The notes beneath the pieces are model-generated. The model worked only from the letters and a program-made list of their open reading frames with translations. It was not told the origin of the DNA and searched no databases. Positions 20,101-26,172 of a stretch of DNA of 26,172 nt are shown here, in pieces. The DNA comes from Apostichopus parvimensis (lineage: Eukaryota > Echinodermata > Holothuroidea > Aspidochirotida > Stichopodidae). The stretch is from NCBI GenBank assembly GCA_000934455.1, contig KN882955.1, positions 79,106-105,277 on the forward strand, read 5' to 3'. Numbering within the stretch: position 1 is the first letter of the stretch; the number at the start of each line of letters is the position of its first letter. The position numbers and the translations under genes are program-made.

Positions 20101-23100
20101 ATATAGGCTTTACTTTTCTGCAAATCTTGTTTGTTTGATCGACACTTATGGCCTAATAGTATTGCTTAAGGGACGAAAACTTTTCGTATCAATGAAGTAC
20201 AAAAGCACATTTCTAGTTCCTTTCTCTAAGTATCCACAACGTCGTTACGGTTTTCCTTCCTGTTGAAGTTTAAGCCATCTGGACTTTGCTATAGAAACTG
20301 ATATCTGTAAAATATAACTGCTTAACGCACTAGTTTAGCTTTGTCCATTCTGATATGTAATGTAAACCTTCGTACATGTCTGAGGGAGTTACCAGGACTA
20401 TAGAGTGTAATCCAGTATTGTTTCCGATCTAATTTGCTATTAGTCAAGTAAACCTCAAGACAAGGAAGCAAAACAAGATTTTAAAAGTTACTTGATCAAT
20501 TGAACCAAACATCATAAAGTTCAATTTCATTTCTTTTCAAATGTGCCCTTATATTATCATAGCTAAAGGCATATATGCATACATTTGCCTTGTTCAAAAC
20601 ACGTTTTTGAACAAGACGTGACCCTGGAAACAAACAGGATTGTTGAATATTATATATCTAGACGTGCACAACCAAAAGAAAAATACATCTCTTGCACTTA
20701 TGTTATAGTGAATTACGTAATGTCAACCATTTTCTCTCTCCCAGGAAAAAAGAAAGATATCAATCTCTGAAGGTGCGTAAAAGAATAATGTATAATGTTT
20801 AAAGATCGCGTGTGATCGTATTACAAATTTAAAGCTTTGCTTGGTAGCTTTGCATAATAAAATTAGTAGTATTCACAATTTTGCTCAATGCAACGTTTCT
20901 CAAACTTACTTCATGCTATAAATATTCCAATAGGCGATGTATATTCGTCATTTATTAGGTGTGCATAGGTTGATGTCATAGGGTACGGTGAATGTAAATA
21001 TAATTGTATGACCAGTATGTATATATTCAGTTATAATAACTGAAGAGAAAGAAACAAAATGTAAGCTAACCCTTGGTTAATTTTGATTGAAGTTTTATAT
21101 TTAACATGATAAAGTATTAAAGAGCAATTTCAGTTGAGTGTCTGTATAACATCGTTAACTTTGCGTTTTATCTATCATATTTTCATTGTCGTGCTGTAAT
21201 TGATCCTTTTTGCATAGAGGGAGGACTTGAAGAGATTATTGAAAAATGGGTTTAATTTTAATTTAATTATCATGATCACCCAAACATTATGTCATTGGGA
21301 ACATATGGAGGATGAAGAGAAGTTAAAGGAATGGCAACGAAACTGTCATTAATGATATATAAGCAGTATATTACATTGTGCATTTAGACAACAAGAAAAG
21401 AAAATAACGTAAACCATAACGCAGTCACAAAAATATCTTCTGAAGGCCCTCTTGGCATATTTAGAGCGTCTGTTTTCCCTGAATGTAATTTAAAAGAATT
21501 ATGTACTTTAATACTTTGTTCCTTTCAAATGGTATACAAATAGAAAAGAGCTTGATAAGCCCTAAGTTACTTGAGAGAATACCTTTAAAGGAAGTCAACT
21601 CAGATGACTTTCTATAAGCAATGAATTATAGCGTTATGACATCTTACGATCAGATGATCGAAAAAATATAAAGGTGCCCTTACGATTTTAAATATTCTTT
21701 ATTAGTTCTAATTTTCCCTGCAGGAATCGGCGGAATCCAAAGATAGTGAACTATCTGAACTGAAAGTAAGCATGCGCTACGTACCTGTATTGATATTATG
21801 CACTTACGTAATAACAACATTAAATGTTTAATGGACTATCTTCTAGCGCTTAACCACTTAACACGTGACTTATGTCCAACCCACAAACTGTCAAGGCTAT
21901 CTGTGTTGTCATTTTCTTTGTATTATGAATAAAAGCTTCACACAATAGCAGATGGACGCCTAGATACTTGAGAAACACTTGTATTTGATTGAGTATACGT
22001 TGCAGTACAGTTGGGCGTAATAGAGAGGTCGAAGTGAATGGGAACTGTGAAAGTAGTGCTTAAACTGTACACAGTACAATCCGACATGGTTATGTAAACA
22101 AAATATGTCTCTGAAAGATGGAACCACAAGTTACTGATGTTGTCTGCATCTAGCTAAAGAACGAACCGGGGACATTCAAATAACAAATAGAACAACTCAT
22201 AAGCAAATCTGGAGACAAACTATTAAATGATGTTACTACTTTACACTGGTGTTTTGATTCTGATCACATCACACCCTGTTAAATCAACAAATCACCATTG
22301 AATATTAATCTTATTTTGCTGTCAGATTGTACAAAAAATGTTTAACAAAATGATTATGTTACGTTAGTTTCACTATTATTATTGATAATTCAAATTGAAT
22401 CTATTCCCCACTTTTTTCTATTAATAAACTGGGCAATAAACTTGTTCGCACACAGAGCAAATCATTCTGCACTTTTAGATAAAACAAATGACATATTGAA
22501 TATTGCAAACCTTTTCACCGTACTATCCTGATATGTGTTACAGTAACCCAGTCTTAAATTACTTTAGTTATGATGAGATAACGAGACAATAGGAGTAAAA
22601 TGTATTTCTTTAGTTAGAGAATCAGGGGTATTAAAGGAACAAGTGAGTGGGGCAAGATCATGTTTATGTCCTCCCTTTTGCTACTAACAAGATTTACTCT
22701 ACAACATTGCTAGATCATTCAATCTTGAATGATATAGTAATGCTGTACAGTTATTTACAACGAAATCATTAACGTTTAGATACTTACGTCTTGATCTGTA
22801 GACATTTTTAAAATTCATGCTAACATATATATAATATTAAAAAGTTCAAGTCAAACGTCCAAATTTACAACATTCAATGTATCACATGGAAAGTCATCAT
22901 CCGATATTTCAAGAAATGTTACCGGGTGATGCCTCAGGACCCGTACCACAATTTTGGAATACAATACAAAGAAAGATTAGAGTTGTTCCAATTCAATATT
23001 TGTGTTATTGAAAATCAATCAAAAACGCGGTACCCTCCTACACTTCGAAGTGGTTATATGATGACATGGGTTAAAGTATTTCAGTTTTGAATTGCATGCG

Positions 23101-25666
23101 ATCCTTCCTTCATGTATATACTTTCTTATCAATGACACATGAATGTTTCCATCAAGTAGATCTGGATGAAAATTTTGCTTTTAAATGTCATTAAATAGTC
23201 GCATAGTCTTCTGTGCACTAAACGCTATGAGAGAAATATGCCCTAACTCTATCCACCAAGCTTCACTGACTTACAACAAACATGTTAGAAGAACATAACT
23301 ATTTTAAAAAGGGTGAGATAGGGGTGGAAGGAGTAAAACCGAGATAGCTGTATTATTCAAATACTTTGATTCGAACTTAAGGTGCCATTGACTCGTACCT
23401 GTCTCAGACTCGGCAGGCATTTGACTCGAACTCGGATCTTACGGAATCATCTACACAGCATGGTATTTTGTCATCAAATGGCATGGAAACATTAACACAT
23501 AAAATCGATCTGGAGAGCTATGAGAAAGAAAGTTCATATGAAACATAAAACATTTAAGCAATTATGTTAATTAAAATTTGTACAGTACATATAATTAGAC
23601 CTACAATATTGAAAGCAAAGAGAAATGATAAACATCGTAAATGATTGGGGCTCATTACTACGTAAAGTTTAAACGAAATGTGTACTTGTGTTTTGTGTTT
23701 TGTGTATGTGTATTGTGTATTTGGCACCATGTGTCTTGCTTTATTCCTTGTTCTTGAAAGTAATGTGTCATAATACATGATGTGATGCATATGGATAGGT
23801 TACCTTTATTAATATCATGCATTTCCTCTGTAAGTTAACTTTTTGTGTAAAAATTCAACAATTGGCGGTATAAATTGGCACAAGTCGAATTATGACATTT
23901 GTTTTACAAACGTCTGACTGAAAATATTGGCTATCCTCCCCCCGTCCCCCTTTTCAAAGAAATTTGACTATTTTTGTGGCAAAAATATGACTTGCAAAAC
24001 TTTTAATCATTGAGTGGGGGTGTGTGGCTGGACAATTGACAACCGAATGGACCTTCCCTCTGTAAAATGTATAAATATTATTACGTGCGTGCAGATTCTT
24101 GAATTTAGTTGCCAACATCCCTCATCCACCCCCCCCCCCCACTCTTATATGAATTGTAAATCAAGTCCCCGTTCTGACATGAAAAGATATACACCTGAAT
24201 AAAAAACAGGATGTTCTTTCAAGATTAAAGTAATGTCTCTGAAAAAGAATTATCAAAAGATAAAATGTTCATTTTTATTAACAATTTTCTACGGTTGCCT
24301 GTTTACTTTCTTTCACAACCAGGAAAGGATTGCAAACAATGAAGCAAAAATTACCGCTGCTGAGGTAAGAAACCAAATAGTTACAAGTACTCTGATCTTT
24401 CTCTGTAAATATTACAGTTAATTTTTCATAGTTTCAGACGGCGGATTAAGCACACGATTTTACGGTGGCTCGCAAAGGAACAATTTGTTTTTGTTTTTGT
24501 TTAATGGTGATTCCATACGGGTGCAGTATATAAACACGACCATATGAGCAAACACTGTACAGTGCATTTTGGTACAGCCTGTGCTACACTTTAAATAGAA
24601 ATAATACTCTTGTCGTGTACACGTCTTAGTACAATGCTTCACAATTTTATTCATTTTTTTCTATTGCTTTTATTGTTACTGTTTATATGTTACTGTACAT
24701 GTATATGTGCTCCATTCATTCGTTGTAGGAGTTAGCAAAAACCAAAGACCAAGAAATAAAGAATAAAGATGAAGAACTAACCAAACTGAAAGTGAGTATA
24801 TGCGGAGTCAATGTTTTAGATCAATAACGAACAAGTTAAAGACAAGATAAGAGAAGATGTCCACACTACCAAGACAAACATTACTTTGGGGGTTTCAGTG
24901 ACAATTTACATAGAAAAGATATCAATTTCAAGACATACCAAATTGAACATTCAACTTTCTAACCTGAAGATTCTTCTTAGTTAAATTGATTTAGAAAATT
25001 GGCGATATTGATTGCTTTTGCAATGAAACGTCTCCACTCAATATATACTTGTTGTTAAGCTATCAATATCAGGTCGTAGCACATCCTTTCTATATCGCGA
25101 TAGATTATGACAGTATTGCCAAATATTTCGAACTAAGCCATAGAACATCAATCCAATAATGAAACACATATTTTGATGCGCATTATCTCTTCCTAGTTAA
25201 GAGAACCTTACCATCTCCAAGAAATATACTCCTTAAAGGTAAGTATACTTTCTCACGTTATGTATTTATAACGAAGTATTAACGTACTCAAGGGCATTTA
25301 GGGATAACATTTTAGGCAAAATGTTTCTTCAGATTCATACATAGATGTGAACTACTTTGCACGTCACTGATAACTCCTTTGCAGTAATTACTGATATTGA
25401 TAAAGCTGTTCTTGTGACTGTTTCTGTTTGAGTCTAGCGGAAATTTATATATTATATCAGCATGTGTTTTAACGTTAACATCATGCATTGGCGTCAGGAT
25501 ATAGGAGAAGAAAACTGTGTCACAATATAAATAGTTATGGTTGCCTTATTGTTACAACAAGTTAAGCTAGTTTTCGTACTTCACTCGAGTTTTTCTATCT
25601 CATCTTAATGTTATTCTCTAATAGGGTGACGTGCAGAGCAAAGCGAAATCAATAGCCGAGTTAGAG
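17117..25666 (+). CDS. Ig-domain membrane receptor with microexon-encoded coiled-coil tail, 3'-partial (gene B)
   Basis: The exons are 17117-17171, 17944-18258, 18932-19261, 19577-19669, 19959-19998, 20745-20772, 21724-21765, 24323-24364, 24729-24791, 25197-25238 and 25625-25666. All junctions agree in phase, giving 1092 nt or 364 residues to the last visible donor. The order is signal peptide, V-like Ig, CD80-like C2 Ig, one transmembrane helix, a Lys/Arg-rich juxtamembrane stretch and a charged coiled coil. The extracellular exons are phase 1-1, as is usual for Ig genes; the coil exons are phase 0-0. By domain type it is a cell-surface adhesion or recognition receptor whose cytoplasmic coil could dimerise or bind a partner. 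I cannot name an orthologue. The gene goes on past the right edge, where 25667-26172 is intron. Confidence 0.85.
17944..18258 (+). CDS. Gene B exon: V-like Ig domain
   Basis: A 315-nt exon in phase 1-1, with acceptor ATTGTTTACAG and donor GTAAGT. AEIFCMVEGTGDYFW holds the first Ig Cys and the core Trp. LKDEGKYFC is the DxGxYxC motif with the second Cys. VNGT is a possible N-glycosylation site. An extra Cys (NEC) follows the domain core. This fits one V-set domain encoded by a single exon. Confidence 0.9.
18590..18635. repeat. Inverted repeat in gene B intron
   Basis: Perfect 10-nt arms, TTAAAGTGGT and ACCACTTTAA, with a 26-nt loop. No larger element was recognised around it. Confidence 0.6.
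18932..19261 (+). CDS. Gene B exon: C2-type (CD80-like) Ig domain
   Basis: A 330-nt exon in phase 1-1, with acceptor TTTCATTATCAG and donor GTAAAA. ISLTCTAHNAPPLMTLKWF gives the first Cys and Trp. The second Cys comes in HPASLTCQAVD, without DxGxYxC, as in the CD80-like C2-set of nectins and B7 proteins. FNGS is a possible N-glycosylation site. Two extra Cys (DRCDRESSC) precede the domain. Inside intron 18259-18931, TTAAAGTGGT (18590) and ACCACTTTAA (18626) form a hairpin. Confidence 0.85.
19577..19669 (+). CDS. Gene B exon: transmembrane helix
   Basis: A 93-nt exon in phase 1-1, with acceptor TTATCTTTTCAG and donor GTATGG. VPVHETLPSW is followed by a strongly hydrophobic run (IIVSVTLVGCFIVFVIFLLI) and then Lys. 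It matches the gene A transmembrane exon in phase and nearly in length. Confidence 0.88.
19959..20772 (+). CDS. Gene B exons 19959-19998 and 20745-20772: polybasic juxtamembrane segment
   Basis: The first exon (40 nt, phase 1 to 2) follows CTCCATCCAG and gives AMANRKQKKKYKML. The second (28 nt, phase 2 to 0) follows TCTCTCCCAG and gives KKERYQSLK before GTGCGT. About half the residues are Lys or Arg, as expected for a membrane-facing cytoplasmic stretch that can bind acidic lipids. The first donor (GTAAGC) reads as an in-frame TAA if the intron is retained, which would give a receptor with almost no tail. Confidence 0.7.
21724..21765 (+). CDS. Gene B microexon: coiled coil, 42 nt
   Basis: The exon lies between TTCCCTGCAG and GTAAGC, phase 0-0. 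It encodes ESAESKDSELSELK: 14 residues, or two heptads. Intron 20773-21723 before it has one weak alternative-end candidate at 21218-21352. Confidence 0.75.
21766..23407. other. Long gene B intron, no supported exon
   Basis: I looked for further 42- or 63-nt phase-0 exons and found none with both sites. GCATCTAG before 22154 opens only nine codons (LKNEPGTFK) before a stop. A stop-free frame at about 22823-23089 lacks motifs and splice logic. Confidence 0.45.
23408..23548 (+). CDS. Gene B candidate alternative last exon
   Basis: The acceptor CGTACCTGTCTCAG precedes 23408, and a phase-0 frame runs 46 residues to TAA at 23546-23548. It would join the exon ending at 21765 (phase 0). The peptide is rich in Ser, Thr, Asp and Glu (TRQAFDSNSDLTESSTQ) and ends in YEKESSYET, quite unlike the hydrophobic or Asn/Ile-rich translation of random AT-rich DNA. 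That looks like a signalling tail with two tyrosines. ATTAAA follows at 23570 and AATAAA at 24198. If real, splicing chooses between this short tail and the longer coiled coil. It could still be an intronic chance frame. Confidence 0.5.
   Translation, partial: TRQAFDSNSDLTESSTQHGILSSNGMETLTHKIDLESYEKESSYET
23549..24322. other. Possible 3' UTR of the short form, then intron
   Basis: Contains ATTAAA at 23570-23575, AATAAA at 24198-24203 and a C-run near 24127-24139. No coding exon is supported until 24323. Confidence 0.4.
24323..25666 (+). CDS. Gene B microexon array: coiled coil (24323-24364, 24729-24791, 25197-25238, 25625-25666)
   Basis: There are four exons of 42, 63, 42 and 42 nt, all phase 0-0. 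The splice pairs are TCACAACCAG/GTAAGA, TTCGTTGTAG/GTGAGT, TCTTCCTAG/GTAAGT and TCTCTAATAG/GTAAGT. The peptides are ERIANNEAKITAAE, ELAKTKDQEI to LTKLK (21 residues), LREPYHLQEIYSLK and GDVQSKAKSIAELE. They are rich in Glu and Lys, with Leu or Ile about every 3-4 residues, as in a coiled coil; the third has a Pro and may be a break or binding site. Every length is a whole number of heptads, so skipping any exon keeps both frame and register. Confidence 0.72.
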
Positions 25667-26172
25667 GTAAGTACTCACTGATTGGTTTATACGTATGTAA
25701 ACTATAAAATACAAATAAAACGTTTCCTGACGCTTCCAATGATTACGGAGTACAAAATAATTCAATTTAAACTGTATGTAATAGATCAAATGTTAAAAAC
25801 GAATATAAAATGTTGTCCTAAGTGATATCGCGAACTCACATTGGCATTAATGGAAATATGCCAATACCTTTGCAAATTTCGATAACAAAAATATTATAAT
25901 CCGTGTGGGTAGTCTGTAAAAGAGTAAGATCTAAAACATACATGATCTCATACTATGATAAAGCGATAGCTAAGGAATAATAAATAAGCCGTTGAATCCC
26001 GAATTTAATAATTGGAAGCACTTTATTCCGATTCTATATTATATTGATTCCGATTTCTTTCTTTTCTTTTCCTGCGAAAATTACATGAAAAGGGCAATTT
26101 GTAAGCAGAACGACAACTAATGAAATATTGTGCTTTGTGACAATCCCCCTTACCTCCATTCTGTCTATTTAT
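25667..26172. other. Gene B intron running off the window
   Basis: Begins with the donor GTAAGT of the last visible microexon. No further acceptor and heptad-length exon pair could be found before the edge. Confidence 0.5.

Noticed and set aside
22154-22183. Short frame LKNEPGTFK after GCATCTAG
   Set aside because: Only nine codons before a stop and no matching donor; too short to support.
22823-23089. 87-codon stop-free stretch in a gene B intron
   Set aside because: It lacks a good acceptor and domain signals; stretches this long are expected by chance over this much sequence in six frames.
1-26172. CRISPR array, bacterial operon or phage content
   Set aside because: Spliced exons, introns, Ig domains and animal-type retroelements show nuclear animal DNA; no direct repeat-spacer pattern is present.

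Overview
This is AT-rich, intron-rich nuclear DNA from an animal. Two host genes on the plus strand can be read exon by exon from splice sites and reading phase. The rest is intron, intergenic sequence and decayed retroelements. Receptor genes with phase-1 extracellular exons, a kinase tail, a Penelope-like element, an L1-like LINE and tRNA-headed SINE pieces fit a marine invertebrate, perhaps a deuterostome such as an echinoderm. The species assignment is inference only.

Layout. 1-5515: the 3' part of gene A, a receptor-tyrosine-kinase-like protein. Twelve exons run from the transmembrane exon to the stop codon. The kinase fold is complete, but the catalytic residues are replaced (HRD becomes HPV, the following Asn becomes Lys, DFG becomes DFW, and the glycine loop is degraded), so it reads as a pseudokinase receptor. 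One kinase intron uses a GC donor. Two SINE-like fragments lie in its last two introns. 5516-9600: 3' flank and intergenic DNA with a CT-rich microsatellite, an unrecognised 69-codon ORF and a striking 340-bp imperfect palindrome. 9600-12430: an old L1-like LINE. 12430-14850: mostly empty, with one weak minus-strand exon candidate. 14870-16160: an old Penelope-like retroelement. 16160-17116: upstream region of gene B.

17117 to the window edge: gene B, a second type I membrane protein. It has a signal peptide, a V-like Ig domain, a CD80-like C2 Ig domain, one transmembrane helix and a polybasic juxtamembrane stretch. After that comes a predicted coiled coil encoded by microexons of 42, 42, 63, 42 and 42 nt, all phase 0, so each adds whole heptads. 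Between the first and second microexons sits a possible alternative last exon with a Ser/Thr/Glu/Tyr-rich tail. The gene continues past the right edge.

The two receptors are neighbours in the same orientation and share a phase-1 transmembrane exon of nearly equal size. One carries a catalytically dead kinase and the other a modular coiled coil, so both look like scaffold or adaptor receptors. Whether they act together is a hypothesis.
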